DNA of 32,920 nt, taken from positions 1-32,920 of the forward strand of contig NZ_QDIE01000020.1 in assembly GCF_003957255.1 (NCBI RefSeq), written 5' to 3'. Shown piece after piece: positions 14,660 to 23,749 of the stretch. This stretch comes from Actinotignum sanguinis. Lineage in GTDB: Bacteria > Actinomycetota > Actinomycetes > Actinomycetales > Actinomycetaceae. The position numbers and the translations under genes are program-made. The notes below the pieces were generated by a model, which was not told the DNA's origin, did not search any database, and worked only from the letters and a program-made list of their open reading frames with translations. Numbering within the stretch: position 1 is the first letter of the stretch; each line of letters opens with the position of its first letter.

Positions 14660-15115
14660 TTACTTCTTGGGTGCGCGCAGCACATCCACCTGGAGGGATG
14701 CCGTGACATCCTCATGCACCCGCACCTTAGCGGTGTAGCTGCCCAGGGACTTGATCGGGGACGCCAGCGTGATCCAACGCTTATCCACCGGCTTGCCCAC
14801 GGTTTCGGTAGCGGCTTCAGCGATGTCCTTGGAGGTCACCGCGCCGAAGAGGCGGCCATTTTCACCGGCGGCCTTCTTCACCTGCACCACGGCTTCGTTA
14901 AGCGCATCGCGCAGCGCGTGCGCGGCTTCCAGATCGGTGATGGAGCGCTTGCGGCGCGCTTCGGCCATCTGATCGATCTGCTTCTGGGCGCCCTTGGTCC
15001 ACGGAGTGGCGTAGCCGCGCGGCAGCAGGTAGTTACGGCCGTAGCCGTCCTTGACGGTGACAACGTCACCGGCGGTGCCGAGGCGTTCGACGTCGTGCGT
15101 AAGAATGAGCTTCAT
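14660..15115 (-). CDS. rplI: 50S ribosomal protein bL9
   Basis: 151-residue bL9, which binds 23S rRNA at the base of the L1 stalk and bridges neighbouring ribosomes. N-terminal RNA-binding lobe MKLILTHDVERLG with GYGRNYLLPRGYA, then the long connecting helix (about 40-75) and the C-terminal lobe containing GRLFGAVTSKDIAEA. Normal length. The start has AGGAGG upstream. It is the last gene of the rpsF-ssb-rpsR-rplI operon, 11 bp after rpsR, and ends at the shared terminator. Confidence 0.97.
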   Translation of the reverse strand: MKLILTHDVERLGTAGDVVTVKDGYGRNYLLPRGYATPWTKGAQKQIDQMAEARRKRSITDLEAAHALRDALNEAVVQVKKAAGENGRLFGAVTSKDIAEAATETVGKPVDKRWITLASPIKSLGSYTAKVRVHEDVTASLQVDVLRAPKK

Positions 15116-15126
15116 TATGTGCCTCC

Positions 15127-15366
15127 TTAGCGAGCGTTGCTCGAGTAGGGAAGCAGAGCCATCTCACGGGCGTTCTTAATCGCCTTGGCGATCTTGCGCT
15201 GCTCCTGAACGTTCACACCGGTCACGCGGCGGGCGCGGATCTTGCCGCGGTCCGAAATGAACTTGCGCAGCGTAGCGGTGTCCTTGTAGTCAATATTGCC
15301 GACCTTGATGGCCTTCACCGGAGCGGTCTTCCGCTTCAACGGCTTGCGAAGATGTCCCTTCGCCAT
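15127..15366 (-). CDS. rpsR: 30S ribosomal protein bS18 (cysteine-free form)
   Basis: 79-residue bS18, which pairs with bS6 on the platform of the 30S subunit. Recognisable from [25 protein letters not shown] and [13 protein letters not shown]. The zinc-binding cysteines found in the C+ form are absent (no Cys in the protein), so this is the zinc-independent version. It is in the operon with ssb, bS6 and bL9. A strong ribosome binding site (AAGGAGAC-like) precedes ATG 15366. The 143-bp gap back to ssb contains no further gene. Confidence 0.96.
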   Translation of the reverse strand: MAKGHLRKPLKRKTAPVKAIKVGNIDYKDTATLRKFISDRGKIRARRVTGVNVQEQRKIAKAIKNAREMALLPYSSNAR

Positions 15367-15509
15367 AGTTGTCTCCTTGTGTTGCTGCGACTCATGCCTA
15401 CCGAAGCTCCCGCAGCTACCGCGCTTTTTCTGCGCGCCGCGGGGCAGTGGCCCGAGTCAAAATGTCAATAACTGGTGTGTGCGTAATCCCGGAAATCTAG
15501 AACGCGTAT

Positions 15510-16073
15510 TTAGAACGGGGGCATATCGTCAAAAGCGGAACCGCCCTGCGGGGCTTGCGGCTGCTGGCTCCACGGATCGTAAGCCGAGCCGCCCTGCGGA
15601 GCGTTGTAGCTGGCCTGACCCCCGTAGGAGCCCTGCCCGCCCTGACCGCTCGGAGCGCCCTGGTTCTGGCCGTAGCCACCCTGGTTGCCGCGGTTGTAAT
15701 TACCGCCGCCACTGGTTTTCGTGACCTGGGCCTTGGCGTAGCGCAGCGAGGGCCCGATTTCATCAACCTGAAGTTCCAGACCTTCGCGCTGTTCTCCGTT
15801 CTGGGTCTGGTAACGATTGACCGTGAGCCGGCCCGTTACCAGTACGCGCATGCCCTTCGACAGCGATTCAGTGACGTTCTCCGCGTAGTCACGCCACGCC
15901 GAGCACCGCACGAACATTGGTTCGCCATCTTCCCACTGGTCTGTTTGGGCATTGCGCTTGCGCGGGGTGGAAGCAACCGTGAAGCTCGCGACCGCCACAC
16001 CACCTGACGTGAAACGCATTTCCGGATCGGCGGTGAGGTTACCGACGATCGTAATGACCGGTTCGTTTGCCAT
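15510..16073 (-). CDS. ssb: Single-stranded DNA-binding protein
   Basis: 187-residue SSB protecting single-stranded DNA in replication and repair. The N-terminal OB-fold covers about residues 1-115 ([40 protein letters not shown]). A Gly/Gln/Asn/Tyr-rich flexible linker follows (about 120-175), and the tip DDMPPF is the usual acidic hook for partner proteins. In the linker QAPQGGSA and NAPQGGSA repeat. Second gene of the rpsF operon, 57 bp after rpsF. Confidence 0.97.
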   Translation of the reverse strand: MANEPVITIVGNLTADPEMRFTSGGVAVASFTVASTPRKRNAQTDQWEDGEPMFVRCSAWRDYAENVTESLSKGMRVLVTGRLTVNRYQTQNGEQREGLELQVDEIGPSLRYAKAQVTKTSGGGNYNRGNQGGYGQNQGAPSGQGGQGSYGGQASYNAPQGGSAYDPWSQQPQAPQGGSAFDDMPPF

Positions 16074-16130
16074 AATCGCTCCTTTTACCCCGTTGTTTTC
16101 TCAGATTCGGTTCTTACGCTGGTGGTACGT

Positions 16131-16421
16131 TTACTTTTCGTCGCGACGCAGGAGCTTGATGCGGAGCACGTCCTCGTTGAGGCCGAGCTGGCGGTCAAGT
16201 TCGCTTGCGGTTGCGGGAGTCGCCTTCATATCGACGACGACGTAAATGCCCTCCGAGTGCTTGTTAATGGGATAAGCAAGCTTCCGGCGGCCCCAAATAT
16301 CGACCTTTTCCAGTTCGCCGCCCTCATTGGGGACAACCTGGAGCAGCTTCTGAACGTTGGTCGACAAATTACGTTCGTCAACGTTCGGAGAAAGGATGAT
16401 CATCATCTCGTATTCACGCAT
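16131..16421 (-). CDS. rpsF: 30S ribosomal protein bS6
   Basis: 96-residue bS6, binding 16S rRNA as a heterodimer with bS18. Family motifs: MREYEMMIILSPNVDE at the start, WGRRKLAYPINKHSEGIYVVVDM in the middle, LGLNEDVLRIKLLRRDEK at the end. First gene of the rpsF-ssb-rpsR-rplI operon, with AGGAGGTGG upstream of the ATG. A GC-rich hairpin lies in its leader (16449-16467). Confidence 0.97.
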   Translation of the reverse strand: MREYEMMIILSPNVDERNLSTNVQKLLQVVPNEGGELEKVDIWGRRKLAYPINKHSEGIYVVVDMKATPATASELDRQLGLNEDVLRIKLLRRDEK

Positions 16422-16448
16422 GTCTACCCACCTCCTCTGGTCTAAACG

Positions 16449-16467
16449 GCCGCGGTCCGTCCGCGGC
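16449..16467 (-). promoter_or_regulatory. Hairpin in the rpsF leader, candidate bS6:bS18 control element
   Basis: On the mRNA, GCCGCGG pairs with CCGCGGC around ACGGA, about 27 nt upstream of the rpsF start. Leaders of rpsF operons in many bacteria carry a structure bound by bS6 and bS18 for autoregulation. Position fits, but I could not match the known consensus in detail. A -10-like TAGCAT lies upstream at 16499-16504 on the minus strand. Confidence 0.35.
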
Positions 16468-16641
16468 AGAAGGGTTATGCGTTGACCCGCCCATCCGCAT
16501 GCTAACGCCCGCGAACAGATAGGTCAGTCCCTCAGTCTAGCCGGTACCGGCATTGTTTTCCAGATGGTTAAATATGGAGCGGCCCACGCCTTTTCGCCCG
16601 TATTTCCGTGAGAATCCCGGCCCTGAACGCATGGGGAACGG

Positions 16642-16647
16642 TAGACT
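16642..16647 (+). promoter_or_regulatory. -10-like TAGACT upstream of the TetR gene
   Basis: TAGACT would start transcription near 16654, giving a leader of about 55 nt with AGGAG before ATG 16709. No -35 box was identified. Confidence 0.35.
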
Positions 16648-16708
16648 TTCCCTAGGTCGCTCCACCGCGATTGTGGCGACCTACCGGGCACAAACACAGG
16701 AGCGAGCT

Positions 16709-17380
16709 ATGAGTGAAGGTGAAGCACCCACCACGCGGGAAAAGCTGCTGGATGCGGCCCGCGCGCAGCTTGACCGCGCCGGGGCCGAACAGCTTTCCAT
16801 GCGCGCGATTGCTCGCTCCCTTGAGCTTTCCCCGGGTGCTCCCTACCGCCACGTACGCTCCCGCGAAGAACTCCTCACCACCCTGGCGGCCGAAGCCTAC
16901 CGGGACCTGGCCGGGGCGATGCGCCGGGCTGCGGATCAAAAAATGTCAGGGCGGGAACGCTGGGTGGCGGCCTGGCGCGCCGCCCACACCTGGGCCCTTG
17001 ATTACCCGAATCGTTTCTCCCTTATTTACGGGGCCAGCGCGATTGATTTTTCCAATCCGGAAATGACCACGGCCGCGGCCCTGCGCGTCCCCCTCGAATT
17101 GGCCCGCATCGCCAAAGGCGGACGCAATAAAGCCCTGACAGGCCCCGAAACCCGGGCGCTCGGGGTGGACCTGTGGCGCATCCGCATGACTTTCGGGTCC
17201 CTTGATGCGGAGCTGGCTGAACTACCGGACGGCCTCATCGTCTCCGTGATCCGCGCCTGGACCGAACTGGTAGGAACCATCACCCTGGAGATGACCGAAA
17301 GGTACGCCGGGCTTTTCGACGATCACCTCGGCTACCTCGATACGGTGGCCAACCAGTGGGCGGGCACCCTCCAGCTCTAG
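16709..17380 (+). CDS. TetR/AcrR family transcriptional regulator
   Basis: 223-residue one-component repressor. The N-terminal helix-turn-helix (REKLLDAARAQLDRAGAEQLSMRAIARSLELSPGAPYRHVRSREELL, residues about 9-55) is typical. The C-terminal ligand domain (WALDYPNRFSLIYG) resembles the WHG-type TetR C-terminal domain. ATG 16709 has AGGAG at a spacing of 6 nt; the open frame extends back to 16553 without family similarity. No obvious target gene is adjacent. Its stop overlaps the stop of the convergent unknown gene (17377-17380). Confidence 0.88.
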   Translation: MSEGEAPTTREKLLDAARAQLDRAGAEQLSMRAIARSLELSPGAPYRHVRSREELLTTLAAEAYRDLAGAMRRAADQKMSGRERWVAAWRAAHTWALDYPNRFSLIYGASAIDFSNPEMTTAAALRVPLELARIAKGGRNKALTGPETRALGVDLWRIRMTFGSLDAELAELPDGLIVSVIRAWTELVGTITLEMTERYAGLFDDHLGYLDTVANQWAGTLQL

Positions 17381-18474
17381 GCGAGTGGCAGGCCGGATTC
17401 CGCACCGGTCGCGCGTGCGTGCACGGCCACCATCTCCGCCGCGCGCCCGGTAGGAGAAGGCCCGAAGGCAGCAATGAAGCGCGTGGTGGCGTAGCCGGCG
17501 CGGGCGGCGTCGTACCGCATCAACCACCGTGCCATGTCCTCGCGCGCAACCGGATCGCATAGGGCCGACGACGCATCGTACTCGGGCCAACGCACGCTGG
17601 GCGCCGCGATCCCGACTCGCCAGGGTTTGGCGGTGAGGCGCGCCCGGTAGGATTCGTACACCCGGCACAACCGCATATAGAGCGGGTCGGAACCGAGCTG
17701 ATTGAGAATCATCTGCGCTTCCCCGGAGTCCGCGGCGATCCCCTCAACAGCCACGATCACGCGAAAGCCTTTGAAAGTGCGGTAGACGAAAATCGGCCAG
17801 GCCGCATTGAGACGCGCGAAATGTTCAATACGATCAAAGGCAATGAGTTCGGCTTCGATCATATGCTGGCGTACCGGCGCTGTTTCGGTGATGAGCCCCG
17901 GGATAGAGGCGGAACCGGGAGCGGTGTTCGCCGCGGTTGCCGATACCGGTTCCGGTGCGAGAGCAGGTGCCGCACCCGGTCCGGGCTCGAAAGCAGAGCC
18001 GGCGGGCCGCTCCCGCTTCTTCGCGCCGAAACCGAAAAGTCGGGCGAGGAAACCGGGTTTGTTCTGAGAGCCTGCGGCTCGCCCGCCAGCCCGTTTGCCG
18101 CCTCGCTGGCGGGCCGCCTCTTCTAATTCGGGAACGTCCACATCCGCGATGAGGATATCTGCGGTATTAAGAACCTCTGCTCCGTAGCGGTTTCGGGTGA
18201 TCGCGCAGGTAGGGGTGCCGTTCTCCCTGCTGAGGACGGACAGGATCTCTTCGCGCAGCGGGGTGCCCGGATAATATTCCGCGCGAGCTTGGCGTTCGCG
18301 GGGAAAATGCCCGAGTTCAGTGATGCGATCAACCAGGCGATGCAATCGCGCTGCCGCGACTTTTTGCGCCTCTTCTTCCGAGTTGGCGGACCAGCCCCAC
18401 TGCGCCACCGTGGCCGGCCCCGACGTGGTAGATACCGGGGCGCTCTCCCGCGCCCAGAAGGGATAGATTTTCAT
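17377..18474 (-). CDS. Conserved protein of unknown function, two-part with disordered linker
   Basis: 365-residue soluble protein, not assigned. Part 1 (about 1-118) starts MKIYPFWARE, includes RNRYGAEVLNTADILIADVDVPE, and ends in an acidic DVD motif. A Gly/Ala/Pro-rich linker with a basic patch (FGAKKRERP) covers about 119-195. Part 2 (196-365) contains RTFKGFRVIVAVEG and then LGSDPLYMRLCRVYESYRARLTAKPWRVG. The order of an acidic DxD-like strand, then an R-T-x-x-G-x-R strand, recalls archaeo-eukaryotic primase-like folds, but this is a weak impression. TAGACT lies 6 nt upstream of the ATG, suggesting a leaderless mRNA. The coding end overlaps the TetR stop. Confidence 0.75.
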   Translation of the reverse strand: MKIYPFWARESAPVSTTSGPATVAQWGWSANSEEEAQKVAAARLHRLVDRITELGHFPRERQARAEYYPGTPLREEILSVLSRENGTPTCAITRNRYGAEVLNTADILIADVDVPELEEAARQRGGKRAGGRAAGSQNKPGFLARLFGFGAKKRERPAGSAFEPGPGAAPALAPEPVSATAANTAPGSASIPGLITETAPVRQHMIEAELIAFDRIEHFARLNAAWPIFVYRTFKGFRVIVAVEGIAADSGEAQMILNQLGSDPLYMRLCRVYESYRARLTAKPWRVGIAAPSVRWPEYDASSALCDPVAREDMARWLMRYDAARAGYATTRFIAAFGPSPTGRAAEMVAVHARATGAESGLPLA

Positions 18475-18480
18475 GAGGTC

Positions 18481-18486
18481 AGTCTA
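18481..18486 (-). promoter_or_regulatory. -10-like TAGACT for a leaderless start
   Basis: On the minus strand TAGACT is followed by 6 nt (GACCTC) and ATG 18474. No ribosome binding site is present. Confidence 0.45.
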
Positions 18487-18535
18487 AAACGCGGGTGGCC
18501 AACACTTCGAGAGTGTGGAACGCTCCAGCCCACTC

Positions 18536-20797
18536 CTACCCCACCGCACCGGGAACGCGCTCACGTTCAGCCGGCTCGGTGGGCAACGGGATAGTTTCCG
18601 TGGGCGGGGCGGGCATCCGGGTAGGTTGCAGCTCCGGGGGCACCGTCGCGCTCGGTTCGGGTGCCGGCTCTTCGGTGGCCGGCGCCGGTTGCTCGCTTGG
18701 CTCCGCGCTCGGTTCGGGCGTCGTCGTTACTTCTTCCACCGGTTCGAGGCGCGTAGGCCGCAAGCTGGGGCGTTTCTCGCCAATGAGCTCCGGTTCGGGG
18801 AACTTCGGCAGCTCCATAGTGCCGGTAACGGCCTTCATGAAGTCCACCCACATATCCACCGGGTAGCCGTTCCCGCCGATACCCCACGGGTAGGCACCCC
18901 AGCCGCCCAGCGACTCTTCCTCACCGTTCGGCCCGATCTGGAACATATTCACCGTGGTAATAATCTTCGGGTTGTAGCCCACGAACCACGCGGATTTCAG
19001 ATCCGTGGAGGTTCCGGTTTTCCCAGCCACCTGGAAGCCGAGCCGCCCGGCCCGATCCGCCGTCCCGCGCGGGCCGGTGGGTTCCTGAAGTAACTCGTTG
19101 AGATTATCGGCAACGCGCTGATCGAGCACCCGCTTACCGGCCGTATCCGCGCGGTACACCACGGTACCCTGCGCATCGCGCACCTCGCTAACCACATGCA
19201 AAGGCACACTCACCCCGCGGTTGGCGAAACCGGCAAAGGCCTGGGTGAGCTCCTTATTAGTGGGGGAAGCCGAGCCGAGCACATTGGTGAGGGAATTATC
19301 CAGGCCCGGCGTGGTTTCCGGAATCCCGGCCTCAATTGCGGCGGCGCGGGTATTACGCGGCCCCACCTCCTCGTTGAGCTGCGCGTAGTACGTATTCACC
19401 GAGTTCGCGGTGGCGGTACGCATATTGATATTTCCCATATTGGCGTCGTCGAAATTACTAATGGTGATATCGCCAATTTTCAGCTCCGCGGGGGAATTGT
19501 AATAGGTACCGTCGATGGATTTGCCCTGCTTGAGGGCCGCGAGCGCGCCGAAGGGTTTAAAGGTCGATCCGGCCTGAGCGCGATCCTGCGTGACGGTATT
19601 GCGCTGGCGTTCCTGGTAGTCCGCGCCGGCGTACATCGCGTAAATACCTCCGGTGGATGGATCCGCGGAAAGCATACCCACGTAATTGTTTTCCGGGCGA
19701 TCTTTGGGGAGGGCATTGACGACGTCGACCGCGGCTTGCTGCATGGTCGGGTCAAGTGTGGTGACAATCGTATAGCCACCCCGGTTGAGGCTGTCCTCGG
19801 TGAACTTTTCCGTGGCGATAAGCTCCTGCTGGGCGGCGGCCAGCAGGTAACCATTCGTTCCGCTGAATTGCTTGGCGGCAACATACTCGATGGTCGCGGG
19901 CATGGTGGCGGCCGCGGCCTGCTCAGCGGTGATATAGCCATCCTCAAGCATCCGGTTAATGACCCGATCGAAGCGCTGCGCGGCCCGCTCCGGATCCACC
20001 GCCGGATCCCAGGCCGAGGGCGCCGGAATCACCGCGGTGAGCAGCGCGGCCTGATCCAGACTCAGCTGGGCGGCGGGAATACCAAAGTAGTTCTGAGCTG
20101 CGCTTTCAATCCCGTAGGCACCGCGCCCGAAGTAAATAGTATTGAGGTAGTTTTCCAGAATGTCCTGCTTGGAGGAATTGCGGTCCACCTTGACCGCGAG
20201 CACGGCTTCTTTCACCTTGCCGATGTAATCGGTGGTGGTGCCCAGGTAGTAGTTCTCCACGTACTGCTGGGTGAGGGTGGAGCCTCCCTGGCGCGCCCCA
20301 CCGCGAATATTATTGACGACGGCGCGCGCGATGCCACCCAGGTCAATCCCGGAATTGGAGTAGAAAGTGCGGTCTTCTGAGGCAACCACCGCATTCCCCA
20401 CGTACTCCGGCAGGGATTCCAGGGGGACCGGGGTGCGGTTCACCTCGTACATGCTGCCCAATTCGGTGCTGCCGTCGCGGTAGTAGAGAGTGGTTTTTTC
20501 CGCGGTCGCAATATCATCGGGGCTGGGGACGGGCAGGAAAATGTAGAGCGTCACCAGGGCAACCAGCCCGCCGAAGCCCAGGGTGAAGAACATTCCGAGC
20601 ACGAAGCGCCACGAGGGAATCCAGCGGTGAATCGGCCCCTTGCCGCGGCGCGGATAATTCCATAGTGAGCGTTTGCGGCGCGCGCTCGTGCCCGTTCCGC
20701 CCCGGCGCGCTCCGGCACGACCCGCAGGGCCTGCGCTGCGCCCTGTAGTGGTGCGCGCGCGCCCCTTCTGTGTCCGACCCGTTCGCGTTCCAGCCAT
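18536..20797 (-). CDS. Bifunctional penicillin-binding protein (class A PBP)
   Basis: 753-residue class A PBP, polymerising glycan strands and cross-linking peptides at the outer membrane face. A basic, low-complexity cytoplasmic tail (1-60) precedes one membrane helix (about 63-90). The glycosyltransferase 51 domain has the catalytic Glu in EDRTFY (E141), GGSTLTQQYV (171-180), KVKEAVLAVKVDR and ENYLNTIYFGRGAYGIE. The transpeptidase domain has STFK (411-414), SVN (466-468) and KTGT (593-596). The extracellular C-terminal tail (about 675-753) is rich in Pro, Glu and Thr. ATG 20797 is preceded by GGGAG. Relatives in this position are PonA-like. No other cell-wall enzyme shares its transcript. 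Confidence 0.93.
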   Translation of the reverse strand: MAGTRTGRTQKGRARTTTGRSAGPAGRAGARRGGTGTSARRKRSLWNYPRRGKGPIHRWIPSWRFVLGMFFTLGFGGLVALVTLYIFLPVPSPDDIATAEKTTLYYRDGSTELGSMYEVNRTPVPLESLPEYVGNAVVASEDRTFYSNSGIDLGGIARAVVNNIRGGARQGGSTLTQQYVENYYLGTTTDYIGKVKEAVLAVKVDRNSSKQDILENYLNTIYFGRGAYGIESAAQNYFGIPAAQLSLDQAALLTAVIPAPSAWDPAVDPERAAQRFDRVINRMLEDGYITAEQAAAATMPATIEYVAAKQFSGTNGYLLAAAQQELIATEKFTEDSLNRGGYTIVTTLDPTMQQAAVDVVNALPKDRPENNYVGMLSADPSTGGIYAMYAGADYQERQRNTVTQDRAQAGSTFKPFGALAALKQGKSIDGTYYNSPAELKIGDITISNFDDANMGNINMRTATANSVNTYYAQLNEEVGPRNTRAAAIEAGIPETTPGLDNSLTNVLGSASPTNKELTQAFAGFANRGVSVPLHVVSEVRDAQGTVVYRADTAGKRVLDQRVADNLNELLQEPTGPRGTADRAGRLGFQVAGKTGTSTDLKSAWFVGYNPKIITTVNMFQIGPNGEEESLGGWGAYPWGIGGNGYPVDMWVDFMKAVTGTMELPKFPEPELIGEKRPSLRPTRLEPVEEVTTTPEPSAEPSEQPAPATEEPAPEPSATVPPELQPTRMPAPPTETIPLPTEPAERERVPGAVG

Positions 20798-20881
20798 CGT
20801 TACTCCCTACCGGCGCGCGGTCGCGCCGCGTATCTAGTCTGCCTCAGGTCACACGCTCGTGGCTAACCCGCGTGGTCCAAG

Positions 20882-22291
20882 CTACCCGCGGATCCCTTTC
20901 TTACGGCGTCGCGAAATCTTCCGCAGATCCCGCATCTTGGTCCGCACCTCGGAATCCCGCGAAGTGAAATCACGGTAAATTTCCCGGACCGGTTCGTCAA
21001 GATCGTAGACGCCGCGCTCCGCGCGAGTTTTCGCATTCGATTCGGGCACGAGGAAAGCCTCCACCCAGCGCGAACGCGAAGAAGAATCCACGAAAATCGC
21101 CTTGATAAACAAGGTGAGCGGAACGGCGAGAATCGTTCCCAGCGGTCCGAGCACCACCGCCCAGAACAGCAGCGAAAGGAAGGTGACGGTCGTGGACAAT
21201 CCCACCGCGTCCCCCACGATCTTCGGCTGCAGCACGCCCTGAATCGTGACGTTGAGGAAGGTGAAAATCACCAGAATCCACAGCGCGGTGGCCGGCCCGC
21301 TATCCACCAGCCCCATGAGTGCCGGCGGGATCACACCGAGGATGAAACCAATATTCGGAATGTAATTCGTAACAAAGGTCCACAGCGCCCAGGCCAGTGC
21401 CAGCGGAATCCCCAACCACATCATGACGAAATAATTGAGGGTGGAAACCAGCAAACCAAAGAGGGTGGCCACCAGCCAGTATTGGCGCACCCGCCCCTCG
21501 AAGGAGGCCAGGGCACGGTAGAGATCCGGATCGTGATCGCGCACGATACGGGCGCGCGCCGGCACGGACAGGGTGTCAATCGTGATGAAGAAAATCGCGA
21601 GCGCCAGCACAAACATGAGGCTCCCCACGCTCATGAGCGCCCCGGAGGCCTGGCTGAGCAGGGAAATAATCGTGTCCATATTGAGCACGTCACCCAGGCG
21701 CTGACTGAGCTGATCCGTGCTCAAACCCAGGCTTTCCAGCCAGGTCATGGTGTCTTGGAAAAGCTTGGTGAATTTATCTTCGTAGCTCATGAGGGTGCGC
21801 GGCAGTCCGGCCAGAGACCACGCCGTCAAACCCACCACCGCGAGGAGCACCACCACAATAATGGACACGGTCAGTGTTCCGGACAGCCACCGCGGCACGT
21901 GGTGGCGCAGGAGGAGGCGATGTACCGGGCGCACCGTCAATACCAGGGTGAGAGCCAGGAACACCGGCCCCACAAAATCGTGAATGAGGTAGAGGCCCAC
22001 GCACACGATGGTGAGGAGTGCCGCCGCGTGCAGCAGCTTCACCCCAAAATCCTCGCCGCGACCCGCATCCGTGCCGCGGTTCACCTCCGAGTTCCCGGAG
22101 CCGCTTTGTTCACCGGCGCCGGAATTCTCCGCATCGCTTGCTCGTCCTATAGCCGACGACGCCGCACCGCCCGCGCTCTCCTCACCGCCGCTATCGTTGC
22201 CCGCCCGGGAGCCAGCAACCTGAGTGGGCAGGGTGTTAATAGCCTGGGCAATACGATCACGTGGAATATCACCTGGTCGAGTGGCGGCCAT
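20882..22291 (-). CDS. AI-2E family (PerM-like) transporter
   Basis: 469-residue multi-pass membrane protein of the UPF0118/AI-2E family (TqsA, PerM and Na+/H+ antiporter members), proposed to export small solutes; the substrate here is unknown. A long hydrophilic N-terminus rich in Gly, Ser and Glu is followed by about eight hydrophobic segments. Family landmarks include GIPLALAWALWTFVTNYIPNIGFILGVIPP and QGVLQPKIVGDAVGLSTTVTFLSLLFWAVVLGPLG. ATG 22291 has GGAGG 5 nt upstream; an in-frame ATG at 22342 is an alternative. Same strand as the PBP gene, 84 bp upstream of it. Confidence 0.85.
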   Translation of the reverse strand: MAATRPGDIPRDRIAQAINTLPTQVAGSRAGNDSGGEESAGGAASSAIGRASDAENSGAGEQSGSGNSEVNRGTDAGRGEDFGVKLLHAAALLTIVCVGLYLIHDFVGPVFLALTLVLTVRPVHRLLLRHHVPRWLSGTLTVSIIVVVLLAVVGLTAWSLAGLPRTLMSYEDKFTKLFQDTMTWLESLGLSTDQLSQRLGDVLNMDTIISLLSQASGALMSVGSLMFVLALAIFFITIDTLSVPARARIVRDHDPDLYRALASFEGRVRQYWLVATLFGLLVSTLNYFVMMWLGIPLALAWALWTFVTNYIPNIGFILGVIPPALMGLVDSGPATALWILVIFTFLNVTIQGVLQPKIVGDAVGLSTTVTFLSLLFWAVVLGPLGTILAVPLTLFIKAIFVDSSSRSRWVEAFLVPESNAKTRAERGVYDLDEPVREIYRDFTSRDSEVRTKMRDLRKISRRRKKGIRG

Positions 22292-22450
22292 AGGATCCTC
22301 CGTCCTGCTGGGAGTCCCGGTGGCGGATGCGCGCCGGGTCATTTACTTCTTATCTTGCCAGTTTTCCGCGCCCCGCACGGATTGCCCGCGCCCCGCACCC
22401 AACGTGCCGCGGCGGGTCGCGGTGGCGGCGTCGTACCGTGAGCGGAGCGG

Positions 22451-23749
22451 CTACAGCGTGACCGGGGTGGGCCGCCCGCCGCTGGAACGCACGAAAAGCG
22501 CATACGCTCCCGCCACGCACCAGACCATGACGATGAGGGCGAGCTGCACCTCGCGCGACCATCCGATGCTCGGCAAGACGAGAATCGCCACCCCGGCCGC
22601 GATGCATTCGGAAATATTGAAGAGGACGTCGTAAATAGAGAAGGCGCGACCGCGGAAAGTATCCGCGGTATCGGATTGCACAATGGTATCCACCGCGATT
22701 TTGGCGCCCTGCACCCCGATCCCGAAGATAAACAGCCCGGCCATCACCCAGCCAAGGTCCGTGGTCGCCGCGATAATCGCCTGCCCGGCGGTGCCGCCCA
22801 CCAGCGCGCACACCACCCACCAGCTCGGGCTCATGCGTTCGTGAGCGAGAGGCGTGAGAATAATGGAAACCCCGTGCCCGAGGACCATCATGCCGAGCAG
22901 CATGCCGAAGTAGGCGATGCCGGCATCGGCATTAGCCGGGTCGGCGTAGAGGTTACGGCCGGCCAGCACGATGGCGATGAACTGCATTCCGTAGACGAAA
23001 CGGTGCAGGGACATGGTGGTGAGGGCCGCGGCCGGGGTGCGGCGGGCAATAAGGTAGCGCAGCGCCGCCACGAGGTCGCGGGCCGCCTGCGCGAGCGCCG
23101 GGCCGAACGAACCGTGCGGGCGGGAATGCGGGCCCAGCTCATCGCGCCCCAGCAGGCTCGCCACCCCCGATCCGCCCAGGTAGAGCGCCAGTGCGCACAC
23201 CAGCGCCCCCACTTTTTGCATTTCTTCCCCGGGCAGCGCGAGGCGCAAAAAGAACGCCAGAATCGCGCCCAGCGCGGTGGAGGCCCCGCCCAGGGTCGGC
23301 ACCAGGGAATTCGCCACGAGCAACCGCTCGCGCGATTCCACCACATTGGGCAGCCCGGCGCTCATGCACGCGAGGAGAATCCGGTTGAGCCCGAGGGTAA
23401 CGAGGGCCAGCACATAGGTGAGCCACACAATATTCGCCAGGGTGGTGACCACCAGCGCCACCGTGAGCCCGGCCCGGATCTGGTTGCCGTACACCAGGAT
23501 CTGGCGGCGGCGCCACCTGTCAATAAACGGACCGGTGAAAGGCCCGACCAGGGAGAAAGGCAGGAGTAGCACCACGAGGGAGAGCGCCACCCCGTGCACA
23601 TCCGCGTTCGCGGCCGGGTTGAAGAAGAACAGTGAGGCCAGGCCGATTTGGAACATGCCGTCCCCGCACTGGGTGACGAGCCGAACGGACAGCAGTTTGA
23701 GGAATCCCCGCGACCGGGCCAGGGAGCGCAGATCGCCAACGAGTTTCAC
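22451..23749 (-). CDS. MFS transporter
   Basis: About 432-residue major facilitator protein with twelve hydrophobic segments. The loop 2-3 motif region reads GPFTGPFIDRWRRRQIL. The start LLSVRLVTQCGDGMFQIGLASLFFFNP and the location directly after pcnA are a common actinobacterial pairing. The cargo is unknown. GTG 23749 overlaps the pcnA TGA by 4 bp (GTGA), which favours it through translational coupling; ATG 23764 is an alternative with five more residues. Confidence 0.85.
   Translation of the reverse strand: MKLVGDLRSLARSRGFLKLLSVRLVTQCGDGMFQIGLASLFFFNPAANADVHGVALSLVVLLLPFSLVGPFTGPFIDRWRRRQILVYGNQIRAGLTVALVVTTLANIVWLTYVLALVTLGLNRILLACMSAGLPNVVESRERLLVANSLVPTLGGASTALGAILAFFLRLALPGEEMQKVGALVCALALYLGGSGVASLLGRDELGPHSRPHGSFGPALAQAARDLVAALRYLIARRTPAAALTTMSLHRFVYGMQFIAIVLAGRNLYADPANADAGIAYFGMLLGMMVLGHGVSIILTPLAHERMSPSWWVVCALVGGTAGQAIIAATTDLGWVMAGLFIFGIGVQGAKIAVDTIVQSDTADTFRGRAFSIYDVLFNISECIAAGVAILVLPSIGWSREVQLALIVMVWCVAGAYALFVRSSGGRPTPVTL

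Noticed and set aside
19196-20380. Long open frame on the plus strand opposite the PBP gene
   Set aside because: It is fully antisense to a PBP with intact motifs and has a His/Gly/Arg-rich composition typical of GC-rich shadow frames.
21482-23569. Long plus-strand frames opposite the AI-2E and MFS transporter genes
   Set aside because: Antisense to clear transporters; products are His/Gln/Arg/Gly-rich with no recognisable domain.
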